DNA of 64,000 bases from Primulina eburnea. Lineage: Eukaryota; Streptophyta; Magnoliopsida; Lamiales; Gesneriaceae. The DNA lies in NCBI RefSeq assembly GCF_022965805.1, contig NC_133105.1, positions 3,596,001 to 3,660,000 of the forward strand, given 5' to 3'. Of the stretch, positions 11,701 to 22,059 are shown piece after piece. Position 1 is the first letter of the stretch; each line of letters opens with the position of its first letter. The notes under the pieces were generated by a model, which was not told the origin of the DNA, did not search any database, and was given only the letters and a program-made list of their open reading frames with translations. A program made the position numbers and the translations under genes.

Positions 11701-12204
11701 ACTGTTTGTTTTTAACCCTAGCCAAGAAAATGAACTCATATCTCAGAAAGCGATTTTGCATCAGTTTGTCTTACACCATATTTTTGGGGAATTTTTTCGA
11801 ATTACCATGGTCAACATATTTTCAGTACATATATAAATATGACAGATTACGAGTTGTGGACAGTTTTACGTCCCATTATCAATTAAGCCCCCTTTCATGT
11901 ATAAATGCGCTTCATCTGCAGATGGACAGACGCTGCTAAGTTCTCAACCGGAGCATCAGCAGTCGGGAGCATGGCCATTCCCATTATTCTCAGGCATGCA
12001 GGCTTGATTGGAACAGGAGCTATGATAATAGATTTCACTTCATTTTTCATATTAATGTGCACAGTCTTTGTTTTCGTCGTGCCAGCCTTCTTGATGAGTG
12101 GTAATATTTTGAATAAACAAAGGACGATCGCTCTAAAATTTGGACTATTGCATGTATCTGCTGAATTCTCTTCGTTTCTAAGTTCTATACCCTTGACCAT
12201 ATAG
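8713..12204 (+). pseudogene. VPS55-family (LEPROT-like) gene, exons not joinable in frame
   Basis: VPS55 proteins are small four-helix endosomal membrane proteins acting in late-endosome to vacuole traffic. Homologous pieces here, in order: a possible first exon 8713-8803 (hydrophobic, ends in phase 1); 9980-10023 (LAFMFSSSILLQIV, joins exon 1 in phase); 11464-11502 (CVIYSNWWPLLS, matching the family's NNWWP block); 11618-11667 (FFGGGSTPFLISRDDG); and 11922-12204 (WTDAAKFSTGASAVGSMAIP, the family signature, then two helices). The last two join in phase through GG/GTAAGT. The exon at 9980 ends in phase 0 while the next needs phase 1. The segment equal to MYVLLPMP, between the NNWWP and FFGGG blocks, is missing from the intron. 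The C-terminus after the last helix also departs from the family. Either a decayed copy or a gene hit by assembly errors. Confidence 0.55.
10740..11330. repeat. GC-rich inverted-repeat module in the VPS55-like locus
   Basis: A GC-rich block rich in GGCGCA motifs. The left part has GGCGCAAGGCGCACCAAGGC near 10753, and the right part has complementary CCTTGCGCCTTGCAAG near 11214. It splits the NNWWP exon from the exon before it and accounts for several long spurious ORFs. It looks like an inserted foldback-type element, but ends and target duplication are not resolved. Confidence 0.35.
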
Positions 12205-12294
12205 GCAACCCAATAATTCCGATGAAGAAATAGGTTTCCTATCATTTGCATCCGGTGATTACCCGTGTAAAACTGTCTGTCGATTGATTTAAGC

Positions 12295-12657
12295 ATGGCA
12301 GTGCAGCCTAGAACGGAATTCACCCTGATCAATTTTAGAGGTATGCTTTCTAGATCACCATCGTGGTGCAGTGGTGACTGGAGTTGTCCTGATTAGTTTT
12401 AGTGTTTTCCCATGGATATCGTATAGTTAACTAATTTATGTTTATGCAGAATGAAGGTGGAGAAGGAATTCGAAATTTCATCAGTAATTGGTTTACAGAT
12501 TTAAATTTCATTCCAACACGGGGTTACATCGAATCGCCCGAGTCAGAAGTAGGTTCGTCTATTAGAGAAATCAACGTCCTGAGGATGCAAGACAAAAAGA
12601 TTATTTCGAAATCTCTTGTTATAAGTGGCGTTACGCTACTTTCCATTATTTATTCAG
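12295..12657 (+). other. Two possible coding exons of an unrecognised gene
   Basis: An ATG-containing stretch 12295-12340 (MAVQPRTEFTLINFR) ends at AGAG/GTATGC in phase 1. A second stretch, 12457-12657, can follow in phase after a GAAG acceptor and reads GGEGIRNFISNWFTDLNF ... ending in a hydrophobic SLVISGVTLLSIIYSG at a CAG/GTAAAT donor. I recognise no family and found no downstream exon. It may be a tail of the VPS55-like locus, a fragment, or chance. Confidence 0.25.
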
Positions 12658-12719
12658 GTAAATGCCGCATTATAAATCCAGAATCACTTTTATGCGTCAG
12701 TGAATGGCAATTCTAAAAG

Positions 12720-13680
12720 ATTTTTCTAAGTTCTTGAAATCGAGGAAAAGAAAAGTGGAAAGGTAAAAGGTGGGTCGGTGGGATTTTTTTTATCCGATCA
12801 AGATCTTTTGTCAATCGTTTAGGTTGACTCTATGTTGGTAGGAGGAAACTGAGAGGTAAAAAAAAAAAAAAAGCAAATCCAAACCTAATATAACTAACTA
12901 AATATTTCACACGACTAGTGAGATTTGAGCTCGATCTTTAGGTTTTGTCTTCCCACTGGTGACGGGTGCTGCCCTTCAAAATACGTATGCTCTAAAATGG
13001 GGAAACGTAACATGAAAGAGCAATTCGTGAAGAGCGAAAACCAATCCTAAGGCAATTGCTGACCTAATTATAAATACGTCGGGCTACCACTCGTGGAGTA
13101 AAAACTATAACTAGTAATAAATAACAAGAGATTGGAATATTTAGCTTTAAAGCAACAGAAAATGAAGCTATCTTTAAAGAATTGCATTTTAAAAATAAAA
13201 TTTGAACCTGGGTAACATCCCAAAATATATATATTTGGCTTCTCAATTAGATAATTTTGAATGAGTGCATACAAGAAACCCCAACCTGGGTAACATCCCA
13301 AAATAGGAATCTTTCTGATTGAGCTCAACTTAGCTAGAAATCGAGGAGAAAGGATATTTGTTCATTAGAAATACTCAAACAAACATTGGAAAATGGAAAG
13401 CTGCAAATCCACGAACCAAAGTAAACACAAAGATTTTTTACTTCATTAAAAATCGAAGATACACAATCTGTTTCCCTTCGACAAATATCTCTCAGGGAAT
13501 TACTATTTACTAGTACCAGCAAATCCAATCGACACCCTAAATCTTAAATTGTCGATTCAACAAAACAAGAGCTCAACCTTGTTTTTTGATCTTTTGCACT
13601 AGAAAATGATCAACATAAACTGATTCCGAAATTCCTCATCTCAAAAAATAATATCGAAGTCGAAATAAAGAGAAGCTTGC
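12720..13680. other. Intergenic with a short direct repeat
   Basis: No gene seen. A 23-bp motif beginning AACCTGGGTAACATCCC occurs at 13205-13227 and again at 13283-13305. The right end is the 3' flank of the S40-like gene. Confidence 0.5.
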
Positions 13681-13688
13681 TGAAATTA

Positions 13689-14347
13689 CTATCCCAGAAA
13701 ACCTGTTTGTTGCCACACGGCGTTGCGCACCTGCCGCAGATCTCTTCCCTTGAGCGTCCTCCCCACGCCTTCCAGCACCGAGAAGGTATTCTTCTGATTT
13801 TGTGTCGATCCACGGGCCACGATTTCGTGAGGCGGCAGCATCTCATCATCGTCTCCTTCATCGGCGTGGTCAACGTCATAAACCTCTACCACTCCTCTGC
13901 TTCCTCGGAAACATCGGAACGTTCACTGGTGCAGATTGATGAAACCGTCGCGCAGGCAGTGACTGCGAGTTCTTGACCTCCAACGACGAATGAGGTTTCG
14001 GTATCGAAGGGATATCACGCGAGAACGGCGTGGTCGATGAGGAAGGGAAAGCAGGTTTCTGGACTATAAACTGGCCGTCGAGTTTCCCCTGCCGCTCCGG
14101 CAACGCCGCCAGGATGCCGAAATTCTCAGAGCGTCGGAGGCTGTGGATGATCCCGGAGGGATTTCTATGCTGCCGCTCGGAGAAGTCGTTGTTGTAGAAA
14201 ACGTCGTCTTCGTTTAATTCGTCCGCCGGTGGCCGCGGAGGGGGATGAAGAGAACGTAGTCTCCGAGGGATGAGAGAAGACTCCGATGAATCGATCGTTA
14301 GACGGAGATCGCCGATAGCGGTGGGCTGCGACACCGTTTTGATTCAT
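13689..14347 (-). CDS. S40-type senescence regulator (DUF584), two frameshifts
   Basis: Plant-specific S40 family proteins are small nuclear/cytoplasmic proteins linked to leaf senescence and stress. Three consecutive reading frames each carry family sequence. From ATG 14347: an N-terminal SPSNDRFIGVFS block. From about 14235: ELNEDDVFYNNDFSE, then FGILAALPE and RRFHQSAPVNVP. From about 13912 to the stop at 13689: DDDEMLPPHEIVARG and the C-terminal signature GVGRTLKGRDLRQVRNAVW-QQTGF. Family members are normally one exon with one frame. Both breaks act like one extra base. The first falls in or next to a CCCCC run, the second near 13915-13925. Either this is a recent pseudogene or the assembly has indels. 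A start in the middle frame would rely on GTG and lacks the family N-terminus. CTATATAG at 14396-14403 is a likely TATA box. Confidence 0.8.
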
Positions 14348-14395
14348 TATTAGTCAGAGTTGGAGAGGCAACACAGACTGTGGCAGACTGATGAA

Positions 14396-14403
14396 CTATA
14401 TAG
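14396..14403 (-). promoter_or_regulatory. TATA box of the S40-like gene
   Basis: CTATATAG lies about 50 bp upstream of the ATG at 14347 on the minus strand. The motif is palindromic, so direction comes from the gene. Confidence 0.45.
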
Positions 14404-14409
14404 TTACAA

Positions 14410-15832
14410 GAGAGTAATGATATATTATTCTGCAATCATTTTTGGGGCCCACTAAATATTTATGAACGGTGAGGATGGGATGTGGTGCATTGAAGTCGAT
14501 GCAGAAGATAATACTGCTGGACGGCAGGTGTCAATGACCTGCGTAGGGATGTGGCGAATAGGAATGTGGAAAGAGGAAGCGGAGACGCGGCGGGGAGAGT
14601 GTCTGTGGGTAAAATCTAAGCGGTAAAGAATTGGATTATTATCCATTATAAAAAAATTATTATATAAAATGTTTAAATAATAAATTGAAATTAATTACAA
14701 TACATTTTATTTATATACTCCATCGTGCAACTTGTTCAACACCGATGCTGTTTTGTTTTGTGTATATTATTTATATATATATAGATAATATCAGTGCTCT
14801 TGTGCACACATGTACATTCGATTTTTTTATAAGATAAAATAAATTGAATTAAACAATTTTGAAGTCGTGTGAATTTTATGATTTGTAATAATTTTTTTAA
14901 ATACAGTAAATATGTAAGCAATTAAATTTGAATTTAACAAATTACAAATAATTGAAAGTTTGATTAGAAAATAAATTATAATATATGATGATATATATTA
15001 TGATGATGATGACGATGGAAAAAGCAGAATATGATATCATAACACGAAATATTTCGTTTAAATGAAACAAATCAGATGATCTGAAATGTGAAAATTTTGG
15101 ATGATTAGGTTGTACAGTAAATTTGAAATTGAAGTAAATATATTTAAGAACACATGAGATTTTCAATTTTTATTTTAATTTTGAATCAAACAAATAGATG
15201 GATTTGAGAGTTAAATTAATCATATAAAACTCACACAAAACTCTTATGATACCGTCTTATGAGTCATTTTAAATATAAACCAAATCAATCTGTTTCACTT
15301 ATATAGTTCCGTAAAATCATCTCATGATAAATCAATCTATAACTCAACCTTTTATTTTCGTAAAAAAAAAAAAAAAAACTCAACCTTTTATATGTGCTAT
15401 ATGACATATTTCATGATAATGCTCGCAGAGGAAACAAATTTCATAACGAATTAGGACGGATCACGGATGTAGTTGGACTTTATAATTGTAAACTACAATT
15501 TTAATTTAAATAATTTTAATTATGATATTTTTAAATACATTTTAACTACAATAGTTACCAGTTTTTAAACGAAAATATTTAGTAAAGTTGGTTTTATTGT
15601 AATGTTGTATCAGTTATTTGAATCCAAAAAGTATTTATCTCCACGACTCATATCTTAATAATAATTAAATTAGTCATCAAATCCTTATCAATTTTTTTTT
15701 TTTATAAAAAATGTAAAAAAGATTATCCATTAGTTTCAAGATTTATCGAACATGGAATCTTGAATAAAGAAATCAGGTTCAAGTTTTACATTTTATATTA
15801 TTAATATATATTTAATAAAACTTTATCATAAC
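14410..15832. other. Intergenic, AT-rich
   Basis: No gene. It contains TA-rich microsatellite tracts and, near 15240-15335, a very degraded stretch resembling the dispersed ~180-bp repeat (TACCGTCTTATGAGTCATTT). Confidence 0.55.

Positions 15833-15912
<80 letters not shown>
15833..15912 (+). tRNA. tRNA-Leu (anticodon UAG)
   Basis: Acceptor strands GACAGTT and AGCTGTC pair (one G-T), with discriminator A at 15912. The D arm has the class II leucine form GGCCGAGTGGTCTAAGGC. The anticodon loop TTTAGGC gives TAG, reading CUA codons. The variable arm is long, and the T arm has GTGGGTTCAAATCCCAC with the B box GGTTCAAATCC. No intron. It is followed after a few bases by a T-run that can terminate Pol III. 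Confidence 0.97.
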
Positions 15913-15913
<1 letters not shown>

Positions 15914-16041
15914 TCATTTTTATTCATATTTTTTTATATTAAAGAAGACTAAATAATTATCATTTAATTACCAAAAATGTGTTCACGGATTGCTTAATTT
16001 GTTTCGTAAGATTAAAATAGTGGATCTAGTATTCACATTGT

Positions 16042-16067
16042 GGCCCAAGTTGAATAATCTAGGCCCA
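16042..16067 (+). promoter_or_regulatory. Site II (GGCCCA) elements before the Sm-G gene
   Basis: GGCCCA occurs at 16042-16047 and 16062-16067, about 130-160 bp before the start codon. These TCP-bound site II motifs are typical of plant housekeeping and ribosomal/spliceosomal gene promoters. I see no good TATA box. Confidence 0.5.
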
Positions 16068-16198
16068 ATCAGTTCAACCCATATCTAGTACGTTCTACTT
16101 GGCCAGTCATCACATTTTTATCCCTCAGTTGATTAGGGCTTTGAGCAGCTGAAAAACCCCAACGCCGATTATCACTTCGTCTTTACTGGGATTTCGCA

Positions 16199-17753
16199 AT
16201 GAGCAGATCAGGCCAGCCTCCAGATCTCAAAAAGTAATTATGCGATGCTCTTCAACTTATGATTTTCTCCAGTGTTTTGCTTGTTTTTGTTTTTTCTAAT
16301 TCACCTGCAGGTTTTATTTTTATTGATTTACTTTTATTTTGACGGCAGGTACATGGACAAGAAGCTACAGAGTGAGTACTCTGTCATTCATGCTTTCAGT
16401 TTTCTTGTGAAATATCTACTTTACTGGTTATTAATGTGCTCCAGTTGTCCAGTTTCTGGGTTTTATGTATATTGTATAATATGGCATCCTTTTAAGAATA
16501 GATTATCTTTTTCTCTTTTATTTATGTTGTTCAGTAGAGTGATTGGTCCAAAACGCGAAGAATTTTGTGTGCATTTTGGATAAATGTTGTTTCTAAAAAT
16601 CGAAAACTACCTGTATTAATATAGATTTTGGTCATGGACTATAAATGTGAACCAGAGAATGCAACTGTCGTCGTTGAACTGAGTCAAGCTGACAGTTGAC
16701 GAGCCGGTTCATAGGAGAACCGTTTGTGATATTAACTGATGGTAAATGGTTAAATGCTGGCATTTGATTTCGGTTGAAGCTAGCATTTTTGAACAAAATT
16801 AACTAATAAAATTTCAATTTCTCATTTTGGTCTGCCCCTTGGTTTTGGAACTAGTGTGGGAGTTGGATGGAAAGAATTTAGAATGAAATTTCCTTAATCC
16901 TTTCTGAACAAGTATTGTTTCAGGATGAGCGTCGAGTTTGAAGTTTCTATCAGTTATTTTCTCTGTAAATTTTCTCTCTGGTACATTTCTGAATTTAGAC
17001 AGATTTTTTAGTATAGTGTTGTACTTTGTTTGGTATTTTTCTTCCATTGCCTCTTGACTCACATCTTTTAAGTCTTGTATGGTTTGTGTTCCTTCGAAGT
17101 GTAATGCGACTCTGTGACTCAACATCACATTGTCTCGTGTCAGCAGCCAACTCTCAACACCGCTTATTCTTTCCATGCCACCATCACTATTTTGTTTAGT
17201 CTGTGAAAAGACGTCCACTTAATTGAGAATTGCATCGGTATTTTGGAGATTGAAAATTTTGACTCAACTCATTGATCTTCTGCAAGTGTTGCTATGTGAA
17301 ATATGCATTAAAGTCATCGTATTTTGTCATGAATAGAACGTCTTTGATCGGTAGTATGATATAATTTCCTGTGCTTGGGTTTGAATATGATAGTTTTCTT
17401 TTGGTTGGTCAATAATTTTCTCACGAGGAATTTATGTGTAAATCTCCATGAAACTGTGTTGCAGTTAAGCTGAATGCCAATCGTACTGTGGTTGGAACCC
17501 TTCGTGGTTTTGATCAGTTCATGAACCTGGTGATAGACAACACTGTCGAAGTTAATGGAGACGAGAAAACCGACATTGGCATGGTGGTAAGAGTCTCCAC
17601 CGGTTCCATATTCTTGCTTAAATCGTTGCTTGATTCGACTTGGGGCTGTTAAACTTACGGATTATGTTATAATGTTTGCTTCCACTGTAGGTCATCAGGG
17701 GAAACAGTGTAGTTACAGTCGAAGCTCTCGAGCCCGTTGCTAGGCCACAATGA
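16199..17753 (+). CDS. SNRPG: Small nuclear ribonucleoprotein G (Sm-G)
   Basis: Core subunit of the heptameric Sm ring that loads on U1, U2, U4 and U5 snRNAs in the spliceosome. Four exons: 16199-16233, 16349-16371, 17465-17586, 17691-17753. All junctions are GT-AG and keep frame, giving 80 residues, the normal length. The protein begins MSRSGQPPDLKKYMDKKLQ. The Sm1 motif covers VVGTLRGFDQFMNLVIDNTVE, where N42 is in the RNA-contact loop. Sm2 includes IGMVVIRGNSVVTVEAL. The 1.1-kb second intron contains a long antisense ORF with no recognisable content. Site II promoter motifs fit constitutive expression. Confidence 0.97.
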
Positions 17754-18520
17754 TTCTGCGTCTTGTGTAATGAATTTGGCCTCTTAATTTGTAGTGGCAA
17801 TGTCTTGGATGCTGAATTTGTAAGCCTGACATATGAACATGTGATTTTGATCACAGACTCTTGATATTGATTACCATGTTTGCTAGAATATTTGTATTAT
17901 ATGAATATTATGTTTGGATGGGGGTTTAGGTTATTTTGTCCGAAGTTGAGAGGATTAAGTTTTTAAAAGCTAATTTTGTTGTAGTAAAAAAAAAGAAGAA
18001 GCTAATTTTGTTCCGTTTCCAGTATTCAAACATAGATGTGCGGCTTGTTGTGATTCATTCGAAGTCTTCAGAGCCATGTAAATTACATATGCTTAAAGAT
18101 TAGTAATGTCGAGTTCTTGGATAAGATGTGAATTAAAATCGGTCCACAGTTAAAAATTGCAATAAAACTTTAATTTAAATTATATATGGGCCATAAAAAT
18201 TAAAATAAGATGTGAGCCCATTATTCAAATTTCAACCCCATATTTAACATATTGCCGCACTTCTCCTCCAAATTCATTCATCTGCCTTTAGCACAGTCGA
18301 ACAATTAATTATGTTGGATAATTTTTTAAAACAAATGTAAATTCTGAATTTTTTAATTGAAAATTATATTATCTAATCGGTTGGTCGGTTCGGTTTGATT
18401 TTTAAAAATAAAATAAGTTAAATGTAATTCGGTTCAGTCCGGTAAGCGAATAGCGATGTCATAATAATTGAATGATGGAAATTCAAGGCAATATTAATCG
18501 AATAGGAAACGAGTCGGTTT
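17754..18520. other. Intergenic between Sm-G and RPA3
   Basis: Holds the Sm-G 3' UTR and AT-rich spacer. No gene seen. Confidence 0.6.
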
Positions 18521-18527
18521 GAAGAGA

Positions 18528-18546
18528 GGCGGGAATATTTAGCGCC
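18528..18546 (+). promoter_or_regulatory. E2F-type sites upstream of RPA3
   Basis: GGCGGGAA (18528-18535; reverse ATTCCCGC with its neighbour) matches the E2F consensus WTTSSCSS. TTTAGCGCC at 18538-18546 is a second E2F-like site right beside it. They lie about 160-175 bp before the RPA3 start. E2F control of replication genes at the G1/S transition is established in plants; binding here is inferred. Confidence 0.6.
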
Positions 18547-18703
18547 ATTTCCCCAAAACTATTGCCCCATTTGATTGCATATCCAGAAGTCGTTTCTCCC
18601 CACACGCAATTCTCCAACGTAGATAAAGGTGAGGCTCCCTGTCGATCTTGATTTTCGGCTGTTCCACTTTTTTAACTGTCATTCTGTTGTTTTGTTCAAG
18701 GAT

Positions 18704-19657
18704 ATGGACACTTCAAACCCCGCTGTATTTGTGAACGCTGATCTTTTGCGGATGCACGTCGGACGGAGGGTGAGGGCGGCGATTCAGGTGCTGAGATCTG
18801 ATGGCGGCGGTTCAGTTGTCGGTAAATCGACCGATGAACAGCAGCTGGTCATCAAAGGCCATCCCCCTCACCCCCTTACAACTTTCGTTGAGGTAATCGG
18901 CGTCGCTGATAGCAACCAGTCGATTAAGGCTGATATATGGACCAACTTCGGTGACGCTCTAGGTATTTGAAACGATTTGACTCATTTTTGGGGGTTTCCT
19001 TCAACCATTTTCATGCCTATTATTATTATTATTATTATATTTTTTTTTTGGGCATTTTCAGGCTGTCTAGTTGTTCATTAATTATTCTATTCAGTCGCTG
19101 GTTTCATTGGTGGTTTTAGTGAACATATATTTATCTCTAGAAAATGATCGACAACTGGATTCTCTTTCCTTTCTAGTACTAGTATGTGATCTTCAGCATA
19201 TGGTCATCTTATTTTAGAGTTGTGTCTGTTCTTGATATATCTAACCCAACACAGATTAATTTTCAGATAATGTGTATCATAGGATATAAACGATGATTTT
19301 GAGGTGAACCTAATCAACTGGTTTCATAAATATTTTACCACAACAACCTTGGAAAGTTTGTGAGGGACCTTTTATTACAATTGTTATTTATTTACTTGTA
19401 GATTATAGATATAGATGTTATTTAATGTAATGTAAGGTGAGTAAATACAAGGATCTTTAACTGTCAATGAAATTAATTTGTATGTATAATTAGCTTCTTG
19501 CTGGATTTTTAGGCTACTGGCCTTTGGTTGATGAAGTTGCATGGTTACCTATTCAAAAGAGTGTAATAGCGATTCTTCATTTTTGTATGCAGATACAAGC
19601 AACTACAACTCCGTCTGCCAACTTGCCAATGGAGATTTCAAACATTTGTTTGTTTGA
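18704..19657 (+). CDS. RPA3: Replication protein A 14-kDa subunit (RPA3)
   Basis: Smallest subunit of the heterotrimeric single-stranded DNA-binding complex used in replication and repair; nuclear. Two exons: 18704-18962 and 19593-19657, joined in phase 1 (CTAG/GTATTT ... TGCAG), giving 107 residues. It opens MDTSNPAVFVNADLLRMHVG and contains the OB-fold strands VRAAIQVLRSDGGGSVVGKS and TTFVEVIGVADSNQSIKAD. It ends with the conserved YNSVCQLANGDFKHLF. An in-frame ATG further upstream (18629) gives a hydrophobic, non-family extension and was not used. The adjacent E2F-like motifs fit S-phase expression. Confidence 0.95.
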
Positions 19658-19659
19658 GC

Positions 19660-20660
19660 AGCCAGCCGTTTTCTCCATCAGGTTTCATTCAAATTGTAAT
19701 ACATTTCTTGGTTGATGGTTTTCTTCTTTGTAACGAATGGAGTCCTTTTTCTTCTAATCAAAATTTCACGATTCCACCATAAATGCACCAGCATTTGGGT
19801 GGAATACAAGTATGGAACCTATTGCCATCGATACTTTCTATCTGTTTTTCGTTTGGAACTACATTTAGTCTTTTCGTCCACAGATTTCGAAAAATAATAT
19901 TAAGTTGTGAACTTTTTTTTATATACTAAAAGTTGAATCTGATTTAGCCGAATTGATTGTGCATCCCGACTCAGGACCATGAATGTTTGCTATGTTTCTC
20001 GTTGTTGAACATGTTTCATTGACGTAATTATAATCTTAAAAATAAGAAAATTGACCCAAAAAAGAATCACAAGGACTTTTGTAATTTGGACACTTTAATA
20101 TAACATACAACTTTTTGACTTGGGTAACGTGGAATATTTTTTTGAATTATAGGGGTGCATTTGGGGTAGGGAGTGAGACTCGAGCCCGAGTCACCTCTAT
20201 ATGTACAAACGAGACTGGCACTGGTCAAAAGCCTTGGTCTCGGGTAACATGGAAATTTGAACCTTCATTCCCTTTGGTTTTTTTTTTTTGAAAAACTTCT
20301 TTCCCTTTGTTCATTAACAATAAGTGTGAACAAAAAGAAAGTGAAACAAAAGTTAAAGCCGTTCAATAAATATTTACCCGTTAGACGCAGGCGCAGCTCT
20401 CATAAAAAGATGGTTGTGGTATAGTTTGGTTCCATAAATTACGTATAAATGATTAATTAAACTCTAATAATTTGCAAAATTTGAGCTAAATGTCCAAGTA
20501 AATAAAGATATGTAATAATTGAGCTAAACACACTGTTAGTTAATAATCTTAACAAGCTAACGGTAAAATTAATTAAGTTTATGTATAAAATATTATCTAA
20601 AACTTATATTGCATTTAGAATTTTTAGGTGTGCGTATCCAATAAAATTTAAATGAATAAA
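19660..20660. other. Intergenic, AT-rich
   Basis: RPA3 3' flank and spacer. I see no gene or definable element. Confidence 0.55.
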
Positions 20661-20668
20661 AACAAATA

Positions 20669-20850
20669 GAGTGAGTCTCATGTGAGACCGTCTCACGAGT
20701 CATAATCCGTGAGACGGGTCAATCTTACCCATATTCACAATAAAAAGTAATACTCTTAGCATAAAAAATAATACTTTTTCATGGGTGACCCAAATAAGAG
20801 ATTCGTCTCACAAGTACGACCCATGAGACCGTCTCACACAAGTTTTTGCC
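20669..20850 (-). repeat. Dispersed ~180-bp repeat, copy 3
   Basis: A full copy, 182 bp, in reverse orientation. It is flanked by perfect 9-bp duplications AAACAAATA at 20660-20668 and 20851-20859. Both halves carry GTGAGACCGTCTCAC-type palindromes. Confidence 0.85.
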
Positions 20851-21110
20851 AAACAAATAACTTTAAATAATTACATTTTTAGATTTTGATCTTAAAGTAG
20901 ATAAAATAATTAAAATTGATTTTGTAAATCATACATATATAGCTGATTTTTATATTGGAGGAAAGATTAAAAATAAATAAATGCGTGACGCTGCTCAATT
21001 TGAAATCTTGCATACTATTTGTCTTCCATTCCCATTACCAACTTCTCCCTCCCTAACTTTCTTACTTGAAGAATAAATCTTCACCTCCTCCATTTTCCCC
21101 ATTTTCTCCG

Positions 21111-22054
21111 ATGCCTCGGTTCGATTTTGATGCCTTAATCACGGCCCATTCAGGCGAAGGCAACGACCTGAAAATATCATGCAAAACACACGATGAAGAA
21201 GAGTACTCGTCGAAGATGAAGAGATCCCCGGTGGACAATATGATATCGTGCATCCGGACGACCCACCAGTATCTTTCTGGCTGTCGAAAGACGCAGAATA
21301 CGATTGGCTTGATCGAAATGCTTTTTACGATCGAAAGGATTCCACCAGAGGCAACTCGAACTCTACGAATTTGAACCCCCACGTCAAACCAACGAACTCT
21401 TACCACAATTCTCAGAGGTTTTCTGCTAACTTGAAGTCCAAGGCTTCCATTATTGGATTGCCGAAGACGCAGAAGGCGACTTTTGTAGACTCCAGCTGCA
21501 GGAGGACCTGTAAGTCGTCGACAAATGCAAGGCTGTTCCCCAAACGGACGGCGTCAGCGGGGAAATCAACTATTGCTGTCACTGAACCGGGTTCTCCAAA
21601 GGTGTCATGTACAGGGAGAGTCAGGTCGAAGCGTGGCCGGCGGAGGTCGAACTCATCGAAAAGAAGCGATAAGCCGGCAGAGAAATCTAGAGCCTGCTAT
21701 GAGAAGCCAGAAGCAGAGGAATCGAAAACAGGTGTTGCGAAGAAGGAGAAGAAGAAGAAGACTGGGTTTTACTTCAAGGTAATGAGTATATTCCGGTCCC
21801 AGAAGACAAATAAAAATCCGTCACGTTCGTATAGTCGCAAGGTAGCAGAGCTCCAGGCGGAGAAACCTCCGGCGGTTGAAGCGCTGCGGAAGAGTGCGAG
21901 TATCAAAGCAGCGCCCGAGCCGCCAGGTTTGGGTGGGATGAAGCGTTTTGCGTCGGGGCGCCAGTCTGGGTCCTGGCTGGCGGAGGATCTCAATCAGGTG
22001 TTACCGGAGCCGCTTTATTTTGATCGGCGCCTGTGTATCACCGGTGGTAGGTGA
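21111..22054 (+). CDS. Basic Ser/Lys-rich plant protein (syringolide-induced 14-1-1-like), one frameshift
   Basis: Family of unknown function often labelled syringolide-induced protein; the label is from memory and the biochemical role is not known. The start is ATG 21111 (MPRFDFDALITAHSGEGNDL). This frame runs to about 21200, after which family sequence continues in another frame: DDPPVSFWLSKDAEYDW, then KDSTRGNSNSTNLNPH, KSKASIIGLPKTQ, the signature TEPGSPKVSCTGRVRSKR, a Lys-rich run, FYFKVMSIFR, PPGLGGMKRFASGR, and stop at 22054. The second frame is open from just after a TGA near 21191, so one base appears lost within about 21195-21225, in a GAAGAAGAG repeat. The gene is otherwise a single exon. 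The Arg/Lys-rich middle suggests nuclear location. Real disruption and assembly error cannot be told apart here. Confidence 0.75.
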
Positions 22055-22059
22055 TTGCT

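Noticed and set aside
21769..21993. Minus-strand ORF in the 21-kb gene
   Set aside because: Antisense shadow of the conserved plus-strand frame.
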